Shown in pieces: positions 27,976 to 36,596 of a DNA stretch of 64,000 nucleotides (positions are counted from its first letter, which is position 1; each line of letters starts with the position of its first letter). The notes beneath the pieces were generated by a model. That model ran no database searches. It was not told the origin of the DNA and worked only from the letters and a program-made list of their open reading frames with translations. The translations under genes were made by a program, and so were the position numbers. Source of the DNA: Desulfotomaculum sp. (lineage in GTDB: Bacteria; Bacillota; Desulfotomaculia; Desulfotomaculales; Nap2-2B); the NCBI GenBank assembly GCA_003513005.1, contig DOTD01000092.1, positions 31,564 through 95,563 on the forward strand. Direction: 5' to 3'.

Positions 27976-28515
27976 CTAGCTCTTCTGTGACATCCTGCTA
28001 ATGATTTCTACAACCTTGTCTATTCCATGCTTGTCCGCCAAAGATTGAATTCCTATCTCAATTTCGTCTATCTGAACAGTCTCTTCGACTTCCTCTTCCC
28101 TTTCTTCATAGATCAGGGCGTCGTTTATGCACCACTGAACACAAAGCGGCTTTTCCTGCGGCGGATCGTCTTCACACATATCGCACTTTAAAGGAAGGCC
28201 GGAATCGGGTTCATGGAAAAGCGTCCTGGAAGGGCAGGCAGCCCTGCAGAAACCGCACTCGTCGTACTCTCTTCCTTCAATTATATATTTGTCTCTGCCC
28301 ATACATTCGGCCGGAGTATATTCACCGGCGTAAACAGGAACAAATATGTCTTTCAGCGGATGACGCATCAACCGGATACGGGACCTCTCCGGATTAGTAG
28401 TGCTGTATTTCGGTTCAGCGTGAAAGGCGGAGCAAATCGCCTCGCACGCACGGCAGCCATTGCATTTTTCAATATCGACCGTGATTCTTTTGATTTTCTT
28501 CTTAACTTTACTCAT
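27976..28515 (-). CDS. bamC: BamC-like ferredoxin subunit
   Basis: A 179-residue 4Fe-4S protein of the dicluster type that accompanies aldehyde ferredoxin oxidoreductase family enzymes. Cysteine motifs are CNGCRACEAICS near 18, CGFCRAACPS near 86 and CDMCED/CVQWC near 113-130. It passes electrons to BamB. Its ATG overlaps the bamB stop by 8 bp, so the two are translationally coupled. The last 50 residues are acidic and helical. Confidence 0.87.
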   Translation of the reverse strand: MSKVKKKIKRITVDIEKCNGCRACEAICSAFHAEPKYSTTNPERSRIRLMRHPLKDIFVPVYAGEYTPAECMGRDKYIIEGREYDECGFCRAACPSRTLFHEPDSGLPLKCDMCEDDPPQEKPLCVQWCINDALIYEEREEEVEETVQIDEIEIGIQSLADKHGIDKVVEIISRMSQKS

Positions 28516-30469
28516 TTTTTAAGATCCCTCTTTTTTCCAAGTCTTCAGCAACATAACCCAGATCTATTTCCTGCAGATACTCTTTTGTGGGAATACCCCG
28601 TTCATCCCATCCCCTGAATTTGTAGTAAACGTCCAAGAGTTGATTTTCAAGTTCGGGGAACCTCTTTCTCCAATGATCTTCCGGCGGCTTTTCGTCCGCC
28701 CTGGTCATGCCTCTTCTCACATTGATAGCTCTGATCAAGGTCCGGTTTCTCCTGGCCGCCTGAGTCATTGACTCTTCATCCATATCGACTCCGGTCCCCG
28801 CCGAGAAGAAACGCGGGTAATTGTGTATGTGATAGGGAGGCTTCAAGGGGAATGACGACAGACCGGCGCATATCCCGAGGGCGTCATCGATGTAATGCAT
28901 TCTTTCCATCCAGTCAACCAGTTCAGCGGCAATTTCAGGAGTCGGGTACAGGGGGTTCGAGTTTTCTCCGCGTGCGTTCCAATCCAGGAAATATTTTTTA
29001 AACTTTTCATCAGGGACCTGGATCCAGTCGCTGACAAACTCCTCTCTCGATTCCATAGTCGGGAAGGGCTCCTGGGGAAACTGCCCTTCAATCTGCGTAA
29101 TATTTATTTTTTCACCCGTACTATACATAAGGAAATAAACGGGGTTCAGCATTCCTAACTTGAGAGGAAGCTGTTCATGTTTCTTAATGTTATTATGAGC
29201 GTACTCTTGTGCGCCCTTGCCAATTGCCTGGGCAGCCCAGTATGTGCCGTTAGCTAAAATATCTCCTATGCCTTCCCGGCGAACAATCCTGTCAAGCAGC
29301 CAGTAAAATCTTCCTTCCGTATCGGACGGCATTCCCGGAAAGTCTGCTTCAGTTAAAATACCGGCTTCAAGAAGTTCAAGGGCGAAGGCCATAGCCTGCG
29401 GGCAGGTGAATCCGTCCACGCCGTACTCCGTGGCCATCTGGGCGATTTTAAAGCCAAAGGCCAGGTCGGAAAAGGCAGCCATTGTATAAGTAAGTTTCGA
29501 AAAGCATTTCATCATGTAGTTCGGACTTCCCGGTACGGAAATCAGACCTCCGCATTTCATCGGGCAGTTATAGCAGCTTATCAGACGCCTCCGGACACTT
29601 TCTTGAACCGACGTCCACTGTTCTTCCACTTCCTCGGTCCAGAAGTCTTTTCTTCTGGTGCGGACATTCCCCCACATAAAACCGGCGGTATGCCATTTTT
29701 CATCAACCAGCAACATCTCTTGCGGCGAACCCAAGTTCTGGAAAATGGCCTCTACATTCTTAATTGGATGATCTGCACGGTATTTGATATAGTCCATCAC
29801 ACCGTTGCATTCTTTGATAAAATCAGCTGGCCGGGCAATATTGACGTCTTTTGTTCCGCGAACAGCTACCGCCTTTAGACCTTTATCGCCCATTACGGCG
29901 CCTACCCCTGCCCGGCTGCAGCTGGACCTGCCCTGCTCTATTGAGGCATACCAGACTTTGTTTTCACCGGCCAGACCGATAGCGGCCACGTGGGCTTTCG
30001 GTTCATTTAACTCTTCTTTAATAAGCTCCTGAGTTTCAACAGCGCCTTTGCCCTTTAAATGAGAAGCGTCACGTATTTCCACCTTATCATTGTTGATCAG
30101 CAAATAGACCAGTTTGTCGGACTTGCCGCGAATGATCACTTTGTCAAAGCCGGCATACTTCAATTCAGGCGCAAAAAAACCGCCCATCATTGAATAGGCC
30201 ATTAACCCGGTCTGGGGTGAAATGGTAGAAACAATGGTCCGGTTAGCGCCGGTAGCAAGTGTGCCGCCTAAAAGGCCGGCGCTGAAAATAAGCAGATTTT
30301 CAGGAGAAAAGGGCTCGATTTCGGGGGGAACCCTGTCCCACAAAATCTTAGCGTTAGTACCCAAGCCCCCCATATAAAGTTCGGTCCATTTCGGGTCGGA
30401 TTCTACCCTTTCAATGTTTCCTGTTGATAAATCAACTTCTAAATAATACCCTGTCTCTGCGTACCTCAT
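28508..30469 (-). CDS. bamB: BamB, tungsten benzoyl-CoA reductase catalytic subunit (AOR family)
   Basis: A 653-residue member of the aldehyde ferredoxin oxidoreductase family: LATGANRTIVSTISPQTG near 71, GVGAVMGDKGLKAVAVRG near 188 and cluster ligands in CYNCPMKC near 299. Numbering the chain places Glu at 251, His at 260 and Cys at 322. As I recall the Geobacter BamB structure, those same positions are the active-site acid/base residues and the tungsten-ligating Cys, so class II benzoyl-CoA reductase is more likely than a generic AOR. It dearomatises benzoyl-CoA to the cyclic dienoyl-CoA. First gene of the operon, ATG 30469 with GAGGGG upstream. Substrate could still be a related aryl-CoA. 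Confidence 0.88.
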   Translation of the reverse strand: MRYAETGYYLEVDLSTGNIERVESDPKWTELYMGGLGTNAKILWDRVPPEIEPFSPENLLIFSAGLLGGTLATGANRTIVSTISPQTGLMAYSMMGGFFAPELKYAGFDKVIIRGKSDKLVYLLINNDKVEIRDASHLKGKGAVETQELIKEELNEPKAHVAAIGLAGENKVWYASIEQGRSSCSRAGVGAVMGDKGLKAVAVRGTKDVNIARPADFIKECNGVMDYIKYRADHPIKNVEAIFQNLGSPQEMLLVDEKWHTAGFMWGNVRTRRKDFWTEEVEEQWTSVQESVRRRLISCYNCPMKCGGLISVPGSPNYMMKCFSKLTYTMAAFSDLAFGFKIAQMATEYGVDGFTCPQAMAFALELLEAGILTEADFPGMPSDTEGRFYWLLDRIVRREGIGDILANGTYWAAQAIGKGAQEYAHNNIKKHEQLPLKLGMLNPVYFLMYSTGEKINITQIEGQFPQEPFPTMESREEFVSDWIQVPDEKFKKYFLDWNARGENSNPLYPTPEIAAELVDWMERMHYIDDALGICAGLSSFPLKPPYHIHNYPRFFSAGTGVDMDEESMTQAARRNRTLIRAINVRRGMTRADEKPPEDHWRKRFPELENQLLDVYYKFRGWDERGIPTKEYLQEIDLGYVAEDLEKRGILKNE

Positions 30470-30568
30470 TTTTAAACCCCTCTACATATCTTTTTAGCCC
30501 CGCTGGGTATCTCCGCAGCCAAGCTCTAAGCTGCGCAGGTTGATAATTATTGGTCACCATCGTGCTTA
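30470..30568 (-). promoter_or_regulatory. bam leader RNA
   Basis: About 90 nt of untranslated leader between the promoter and bamB. On the minus strand CGCAGC and GCTGCG form a 6-bp hairpin with a 10-nt loop near 30515-30538. It lacks the GGAAAGG signature of the Moco/Tuco elements found nearby. Confidence 0.4.
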
Positions 30569-30597
30569 ATTAAACAAATCTTCGTACTGTTTGTCAA
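30569..30597 (-). promoter_or_regulatory. Sigma-A-type promoter of the bam operon
   Basis: On the minus strand TTGACA (30597-30592), 17-bp spacer, TTTAAT (30574-30569): a consensus -35 and a good -10 about 100 bp before bamB. Confidence 0.72.
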
Positions 30598-31206
30598 CAC
30601 ATACATTATGCACTTAATGGCCTTCGCTTCCACATTCCCTAAACTTTTCCGCAATAAGCTCAGAAATTTTCCAGCCTGGTTAATCATTCATTTTCCTGCC
30701 CGCCGAAATCTCTTCAGCCAACAGTAAAACAAACACGCGGATGAAATACTAAAATACCCCCTCTTTATCTTTCTTACTTAAAGATAACCTGCCTGAAAAT
30801 GAGGATACTTTGGCTTCAGCGCTTCTAAAAGTTCTTCCCGCCCTTATTTTTTACGGAGCGAATAATTAAACTCCGGACGGGGGTAAATCAGGATGGAAAA
30901 AAGACTAAGGAATATAAACCCTGCTTTTTTATTTTTGCAATTCCCCCTTTCTTTTTAAAAACCATTTAAAAATGAGCCTTTAACACTTTTTAAGAGTAAC
31001 TCCAACTTATTTCCTTATAAAAATAGTAAAATATCTGAATTTAAAAGAAAATAGCTAAAAAGAATGAGTAAGGGTTTAAATAAGATTGAAAAAGGGAGTA
31101 ACCTATTAGGACTAGTCCTTAAGCATGAAGGAAAGCCATACAAAATATGTAGGTTTTTAACCGAGGGGTTTTCAAGTAACAAAATAATTTTCAATGACAG
31201 ACGGCG
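30598..31206. other. Gene-free stretch upstream of the bam promoter
   Basis: About 600 bp, AT-rich, many stops in all frames. A short ORF (31064-31306, +) has no ribosome site and runs antisense into the HEAT gene. I see no repeat or motif; it may hold distant operators for the bam genes. Confidence 0.5.
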
Positions 31207-31521
31207 TCAACCCACAGAAACTTCTTCCTTTGTTAGTACTTCCAGTGATTTTTTCGCCTGCATTCTTGTTTCGTATAAAGGGTCATCCAAAAAAGGCCTG
31301 ATGTAACCGGCGAGGGAAGCATCATGAAACTTAGTTAACATTTTAATGGACGCCAATCTGATATGATGGTTTTTTCCTTTTAATCCTTCCAACAAAGCAT
31401 TCTTTGCTTCTTCTCCGCCTATTTCATATATTTGCCGCGCTATTTGGTCGCATTTTGGCCAGGGAGCTTCCAATAAATTTTGACCCAGCTTTAAGAGTTG
31501 ATTATGTTTCATCAAGTTCAT
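31207..31521 (-). CDS. Small HEAT-repeat protein under a Moco/Tuco riboswitch
   Basis: A 104-residue protein from ATG 31521 with GGAGG 8 nt upstream; in-frame codons further upstream lie in the riboswitch and are not coding. About two HEAT helical pairs are visible (GGEEAKNALLEGLKG, then HHIRLASIKMLTKF, then DPLYETRMQAKKSLEVL). HEAT units bind proteins or pterin-type enzymes; here the partner is unknown. A terminator and cofactor-sensing riboswitch directly in front imply a role in molybdenum or tungsten cofactor use. It lies between moeA and the bam operon. No named family recognised. Confidence 0.75.
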   Translation of the reverse strand: MNLMKHNQLLKLGQNLLEAPWPKCDQIARQIYEIGGEEAKNALLEGLKGKNHHIRLASIKMLTKFHDASLAGYIRPFLDDPLYETRMQAKKSLEVLTKEEVSVG

Positions 31522-31554
31522 GATATTGTCCTCCTTGTAATTATGCTTTATACA

Positions 31555-31592
31555 AGAAAAAGCTTTGCCCAAATGCAAAAAGGACAAAGCTT
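31555..31592 (-). terminator. Riboswitch terminator before the HEAT gene
   Basis: On the minus strand AAGCTTTG (31592-31585) pairs with CAAAGCTT (31567-31560), followed by further T and C residues. An upstream AGCTT can pair with the same AAGCT, giving an alternative fold. Confidence 0.65.
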
Positions 31593-31612
31593 CACTTTAT
31601 CAAAGCTGTCTT

Positions 31613-31704
31613 CTCCTTTCCGCAATGGGAGGCGCAGGAGTTTCCCCCTACACCCTGTCGGCCTGGCCGCCATGCTTTTTTAACAAGGCCTGCCAAACTC
31701 GGAG
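31613..31704 (-). promoter_or_regulatory. Moco/Tuco-type riboswitch upstream of HEAT gene
   Basis: Minus-strand aptamer of about 92 nt closed by CTCC/GGAG. It has the family signature GGGGGAAAC, then TGCGCCTCCC, then GCGGAAAGGAG, the same order as in the E. coli moaA Moco element. TATAAT-like boxes at 31716-31721 and 31707-31712 lie just upstream. The compact size fits the tungsten-cofactor variant, which lacks one helix; that sub-class is inference. Confidence 0.78.
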
Positions 31705-31825
31705 ACATTATACATATTATATACTATAATTAAGACAAATTCCCTGCAAAAAAGTGAAAGATTTTTAAAGCAGCGATATACGCTGCTTGTTAGGTAACAT
31801 GATCTATAGTCTTAAAACCAAAATT

Positions 31826-33754
31826 TTATTCACTGCTTTTCCACATGATTTTGCCGCAGTCCCTAAGATCGTAACCAGCCAGGGAACTGACTTCCTTCTT
31901 AAAATCCGGACTTTCGATTACGCTGAGTAGTCGCTTGATATAGCGGGTTTCCCAGTGTTCTTCCGGAATGCACAGGTCATAGCGCTCCTCTCCGAGGCTG
32001 ATAAAATCAAGGTTCAAAGCGTTTGCCGCAGCCTGGATACCAAGAGCGCAGTCCGCCTCTCCTGCCGCAACGGCAGCCGCAACCGCCATATGAGTGTATT
32101 CCTCCCGGTCATAACCCTTTATCTTATCCGGCGATATTTCCTTTTGTTTAAGGCTGTAGTCCAGCAGCACGCGCGTTCCGGCGCCGTTTTGACGGTTGAC
32201 GAAAATTATATCCTGCCTTGTTAAATCTTCAAGCCCTGAAATGCTTTTTGGATTTCCCTTTTTAACAATCAATCCCTGCTGTCGATAAACAAGGTTTACC
32301 AGAATTACTTCTTTTTTCGGCAAGTAGCGTTTTAAATAGGAAACGTTATACTCGCCGGTTTCTTCATCTAAAAGATGTATGCCCGCGCAATGCGCCTCGT
32401 TCTTTCTTAAAGCCGTGAGGCCGGCCAGGCTGCCGACGTGTGCGCTGGAAACGGACGCCTCCGGAAAGAACAGCCGCATGTAATTGGCCAGTATATCAAG
32501 CGTATTGTCATGGCTTCCGATAATAACAGTAGTCTCCTGCACTTCATGATCAGAACGCAGCAGCTCAACTTCCGTTATTTCTCCTTTAGCAATCCCTTCC
32601 GAGAACCTGGGCACGCGGACAACTCCGTCAGCCCGTATTAAAGACATAACTACCCCGGCCCCCCTGGTTACCGGCGTCGCTATTACATGATCGCCGACAC
32701 GCCCCAGCTTGACCCGGACAAATTCCTCAACACCAAGCGATGAATACAGTTTCCTGGACATCAATGCATTTATCTTTTCCCGCGGGGGAGGAATCAGGGC
32801 TTGCTTGTAATAAATGATTCTTTTAACAAACAGTTCGGCGCAGAGGTAAGCTGACACGGGATAGCCCGGTATTCCGATAACCGGTTTGTTTTCAATTATC
32901 CCAAGTATAACAGGCTTGCCCGGCCTGATGGCGACCCCGTGCGCCACAACCTTGCCCATCCTGCTGATGACTTCGGAAGTGAAGTCCTCCCTGCCGGCTG
33001 AGGAACCGGCGTTGATTAAAACCAGATCGGCTGTTTTTACAGCGGCCGCCAGGGCCTGCTGCAGCATCTGCGGATCGTCTTTGATAATTTTCCGGCGCTG
33101 AGCCAAACCGCCCCATTCTTCAATCATCGCTGCAAAAACTCGAGAATTGAAATCAATTATTTTACCCGGCGCAGGTTCAGCGCAGGGCTCAATTATCTCA
33201 TCTCCGGTGGGAATTATAGCTGCATAAGGCTTTGGACGTACAGCGATTTCATTTACCCCACCGGCCAGCAAGCCGGCTATATCTATCGGCCTAACCCTGT
33301 GGTTGGAGGGAATAATCATTTCAGTGGCGACTATATCCTCTCCTACTACCCTGACATGCTGCCAGGGATAAGCCGGTTGAATTATTTCTATAATGCCTTC
33401 TTTGACCGGATGGATATCTTCAATCATAATCACGGCATCACAGCCCGCCGGCAGGGGGTCTCCTGTGTCAACAGGTATCGCGTCTATCTCCGAACGGAGT
33501 TGAAGAGGGGAAGTTTCTTTTGCGCCAAACGTGCTCGCCGCCATTACGGCATATCCGTCCATTGCCGCAGAATGGTAGTGAGGAGATGAACCCTTTGCAT
33601 AGACCGGCTGCGCCGTAATTCTGTGAAGAGAATTTTCCGCCGGGATAAGCTCGGGCGGCGCAGGTTTTAAAGCGCCTATTTTGTCCAGTTCTTGAAGGTA
33701 TTTTTCAATTGCTTTCTCCAAGGGTATATCTTCGAGATAAATATTTCGCCCCAT
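31826..33754 (-). CDS. moeA: MoeA-type molybdenum/tungsten insertase fused to a PBP-like domain
   Basis: A 642-residue protein. Residues about 1-410 are MoeA (YHSAAMDGYAV near 60, the GDEII nucleotide loop near 188, NAGSSAGREDF near 248, GIPGYPVSAY near 295). MoeA inserts the metal into adenylated molybdopterin. Residues about 425-625 form a periplasmic-binding-protein-like domain (GSHDNTLDIL, NRQNGAGTRVLLD), known in many Clostridia as a C-terminal addition that may sense oxyanion or cofactor. Start ATG 33754 with GGAG upstream; 9 bp after the second moeA. With BamB near by, a tungsten role for one of the two copies is plausible. Confidence 0.88.
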   Translation of the reverse strand: MGRNIYLEDIPLEKAIEKYLQELDKIGALKPAPPELIPAENSLHRITAQPVYAKGSSPHYHSAAMDGYAVMAASTFGAKETSPLQLRSEIDAIPVDTGDPLPAGCDAVIMIEDIHPVKEGIIEIIQPAYPWQHVRVVGEDIVATEMIIPSNHRVRPIDIAGLLAGGVNEIAVRPKPYAAIIPTGDEIIEPCAEPAPGKIIDFNSRVFAAMIEEWGGLAQRRKIIKDDPQMLQQALAAAVKTADLVLINAGSSAGREDFTSEVISRMGKVVAHGVAIRPGKPVILGIIENKPVIGIPGYPVSAYLCAELFVKRIIYYKQALIPPPREKINALMSRKLYSSLGVEEFVRVKLGRVGDHVIATPVTRGAGVVMSLIRADGVVRVPRFSEGIAKGEITEVELLRSDHEVQETTVIIGSHDNTLDILANYMRLFFPEASVSSAHVGSLAGLTALRKNEAHCAGIHLLDEETGEYNVSYLKRYLPKKEVILVNLVYRQQGLIVKKGNPKSISGLEDLTRQDIIFVNRQNGAGTRVLLDYSLKQKEISPDKIKGYDREEYTHMAVAAAVAAGEADCALGIQAAANALNLDFISLGEERYDLCIPEEHWETRYIKRLLSVIESPDFKKEVSSLAGYDLRDCGKIMWKSSE

Positions 33755-33763
33755 CTTTTTCTC

Positions 33764-35002
33764 CTAAAACAGCTTTATTCTGACAATCTCCCCCGCCTGA
33801 ACGCCCTCTTTGCCGGCAGGTATTCTAGCCAGGCCGTCTGCGTTAACCAGCGTACTGATTAGGCCAGACTTACCCAGAACAGGTTCAGCGCAAAGTTCGC
33901 CCTCTGCAGAGACCAGCCTTACCTGAACGAAATCATCCCGGCCGGGGGCTGAGCGAAGGTTGCGTGTAATCCTGGCGCATACGGGAAATTCCAAAAACTC
34001 TTCATTTTCTTTCGGGTAGCTTCCCAGTCTGATCAGCGGATCAATCAGAAGGTAAAAGACTACCAGAGCTGAAGCCGGGTGTCCCGGAAGGCCAAAAACC
34101 GGTTTTCCAGAAACTACAGCCCCGATGGCAGGTTTGCCCGGCTTGATGGCGAGACCATGAAAAAGTACCCCCGGTTTGCCGAGCGAACTTATTGCCTGTA
34201 CAGCCATGTCCTTCGTCCCAACGGAACTTCCGCCGGTGAGCAGTACAATGTCGTTATCTTCAACCGCCAGGGCAAGCAGCCCGTGTATTCTCTGAAAGTC
34301 ATCACCGGCTATGCCGTATTGTACCGGTTCACCGCCAGCTTCGACAATAGCTCCAAAAAGCGAATATGAATTGATGTCCCTGACCTTTCCCGGGGGAGGT
34401 TTCTGATCGGGAGGAACAATCTCGTCACCAGTTGAGATAATGCCCACGCGCGTCTTGCAGAACACTTCTGCTGAAGTTACTCCGGCAGCGGCTAAGACTC
34501 CCAGGTCCTGTGCTTTTATGCGGTTTCCGGGCTGAAGAACAGGACTGCCGCAAACAACATCCTCGCCTTTTAAGATCAGGTTTTCGCCAGGCGCCACAGG
34601 TCTAACAACACCTATAGTATCTTCGTCAAGGTTCTCGGTATACTCTACCATCACCACTGCGTCTGCGCCCTGCGGCAGCATACCGCCCGTAGCAATTCGC
34701 CACGCCTTGCCCGCTTCCAGTCTTCCCATGGGTTCCTGGCCCATCAAAACCTCCCCTGCAATTTCCAGGTAAGCCGGCAGCGACTCGGAAGCGCCGAAAG
34801 TATCCCGGGCGCGCACTGCAAATCCATCCATTGTGGAGCGTGTAAAACCGGGCAAATTATCACCGGCGAATATTTCCTTGGCCGTACGCCGGCCCAAAGC
34901 CTCTAAAAGAGGAACTATTTCAATTTTTTGCTGCCGGATATATTCTTCCCAAATGATTCGCCGGGCCTCACACACGGTTGCTACTTTAAAAAGTTCTGTC
35001 AT
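33764..35002 (-). CDS. moeA: MoeA molybdenum/tungsten insertase
   Basis: A 412-residue MoeA with TRSTMDGFAV near 52, the STGDEIVPPD loop near 191, TGGSSVGTKDM near 260 and GLPGHPASALVV near 308. The start is ATG 35002 with GGGAG upstream; codons before it lack a ribosome site. It ends 9 bp before the larger moeA fusion, so both are co-transcribed, probably with tupCBA upstream. Two MoeA copies suggest separate handling of molybdate and tungstate (inference). Confidence 0.88.
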   Translation of the reverse strand: MTELFKVATVCEARRIIWEEYIRQQKIEIVPLLEALGRRTAKEIFAGDNLPGFTRSTMDGFAVRARDTFGASESLPAYLEIAGEVLMGQEPMGRLEAGKAWRIATGGMLPQGADAVVMVEYTENLDEDTIGVVRPVAPGENLILKGEDVVCGSPVLQPGNRIKAQDLGVLAAAGVTSAEVFCKTRVGIISTGDEIVPPDQKPPPGKVRDINSYSLFGAIVEAGGEPVQYGIAGDDFQRIHGLLALAVEDNDIVLLTGGSSVGTKDMAVQAISSLGKPGVLFHGLAIKPGKPAIGAVVSGKPVFGLPGHPASALVVFYLLIDPLIRLGSYPKENEEFLEFPVCARITRNLRSAPGRDDFVQVRLVSAEGELCAEPVLGKSGLISTLVNADGLARIPAGKEGVQAGEIVRIKLF

Positions 35003-35187
35003 TTTTTCTCCCTTTACTTGCCTGATTGCCGCTGTCAGCAACAAATCCAAGTCTATTTTGACACAACTGGCGATCGGTTTTCAAGGTTCACAGAAAATTT
35101 TTGGCCGCCACAGCCGTTTTTTGGCTATGAATTGGATTCCCAGCCATAAATCGAGCTTTAACCAGGCAATACCATTTGGCGCAGATA

Positions 35188-35871
35188 TTAGCCAGGATTG
35201 TTTTGAAAGGTTAAAAACTCACGGTTAATAATTTCTCCGTCTTCCATATGGTAGATGCTGTCAGATACTGCTGCGGCCTCTTTCCTGTGGTGAGTTATCA
35301 TTACCGTTGCGATTTTTTCCGCTTTTAGTGTTTTACCAATTTCATCAATTAATCCCTGGCGCATTTCCCTGTCCAGGTTGGCAAATGGTTCGTCCAGAAA
35401 AATGATTTCCGGTTTCAAAATTAAAGCCTGGGCAAGGGCTACACGCTGGGCTTCTCCTCCCGAAAGTGAACGGGCACGCCGTTTGGTAAGGTGGGTAAGT
35501 TTCATTTTCTCCAGCCAGGGATAGATCCTTTTCTCCCTTTCTCTGCGGTTCATGCCGCGATACTTCAGTCCAAGCTCCAGGTTTTCTATTACCGTCAGGT
35601 CGAACATCATTGGTTTTTGAAAGACCACAGCTATTCTCCTGCGCAATTCAAAAAATGACTGATCCTTAACATTCTTACCGAATAAAGAGACTGTTCCGGC
35701 AGTAGGCTCCTGCAATGCCGCCATGACGAACAGAAGGGTGCTTTTTCCCGCCCCGTTGGGACCTGTCAAACAGATCGATTCTTCCCTGTCCAAAGAAAAA
35801 TAGGGAATTTTCAGGATTGTTTTACCCTGAAGCACAAGTGTCAGATCAATTATTTCGACGATTTTGCTCAT
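35188..35871 (-). CDS. tupC: Tungstate ABC transporter ATPase TupC
   Basis: A 227-residue ABC ATPase with GPNGAGKST near 36, VVFQKP Q-loop near 81, signature LSGGEAQR near 130 and IIFLDEPFANLD near 152, then MITHH. It energises uptake with TupB, whose gene overlaps by 4 bp. The 185 bp between it and moeA carry no other gene. Confidence 0.85.
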   Translation of the reverse strand: MSKIVEIIDLTLVLQGKTILKIPYFSLDREESICLTGPNGAGKSTLLFVMAALQEPTAGTVSLFGKNVKDQSFFELRRRIAVVFQKPMMFDLTVIENLELGLKYRGMNRREREKRIYPWLEKMKLTHLTKRRARSLSGGEAQRVALAQALILKPEIIFLDEPFANLDREMRQGLIDEIGKTLKAEKIATVMITHHRKEAAAVSDSIYHMEDGEIINREFLTFQNNPG

Positions 35872-36566
35872 CGGTTGTTTCTTCCCTGCTGTATAGCGGT
35901 TAATATCGCCGTAACACCATAAGCCAGCAGCATCAACAGAATGCTGAGAGCGATAGCGACATCAAAATTGCCTTTGGATACTTCCATTACCGTAGCCGTA
36001 GTAAATACCCTGGTCATTCCCTTAATGTTACCGCCGGCCATCATCGAGGCGCCCACTTCGGAAATTACCCCGCCAAAACCGGCCATGACCGCGGCCAGCA
36101 AACCCAGCCGGGCCTCTTTTACAAGGGTCCAGGCCATCTGTGTCCGGTTAGCGCCAAGCGCTGTCAGCTGCAGGCGCAGCTGGGGATTAATCTGCTGAAT
36201 GGCAGCCAAAGTGAGGCTTATGACAATTGGGGATGCGATTACCGCCTGCGCGATGATCATGGCATAAGGAGTATATATCATATTCAAGGATCCCAGCGGT
36301 CCTGATCTCCATAAAAAGATACTTACCCAAAGGCCTACGACAACCGGCGGCAATCCCATCCCGAAATTGGCGATACTGACAAGGAAGTTGCGTCCCGGGA
36401 ATTGGCTTAAAGCTAAAACACTGCCCAGGGGAATGCCGATTAATAAACTGACCAATGTCGCTGCAACGGAAACCTGGAGGGTAAGCAAGGCAACTTCCAT
36501 TATTTCCGGATCTAGTGTGGCAAGCGCTATTATTGCCTTTATTATACCATTCCAGATCAGTTCCAA
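35868..36566 (-). CDS. tupB: Tungstate ABC transporter permease TupB
   Basis: A 232-residue permease with about five or six hydrophobic segments and the EAA-type loop (ALGANRTQMAWTLVKEARLGLL near 140). Its neighbours fix the substrate class: TupA upstream by 30 bp and TupC downstream with overlap. Confidence 0.85.
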   Translation of the reverse strand: MELIWNGIIKAIIALATLDPEIMEVALLTLQVSVAATLVSLLIGIPLGSVLALSQFPGRNFLVSIANFGMGLPPVVVGLWVSIFLWRSGPLGSLNMIYTPYAMIIAQAVIASPIVISLTLAAIQQINPQLRLQLTALGANRTQMAWTLVKEARLGLLAAVMAGFGGVISEVGASMMAGGNIKGMTRVFTTATVMEVSKGNFDVAIALSILLMLLAYGVTAILTAIQQGRNNR

Positions 36567-36596
36567 AATACATTACCCCCGGACGGTAACATTTAT

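Noticed and set aside
18924..30469. Reading the block as a bifurcating hydrogenase or formate dehydrogenase
   Set aside because: No hydrogenase H-cluster or formate dehydrogenase catalytic subunit; the catalytic subunit is AOR-type with BamB residues.
31064..31306. 80-codon ORF on the plus strand
   Set aside because: No ribosome site and it runs antisense into the better supported HEAT gene.
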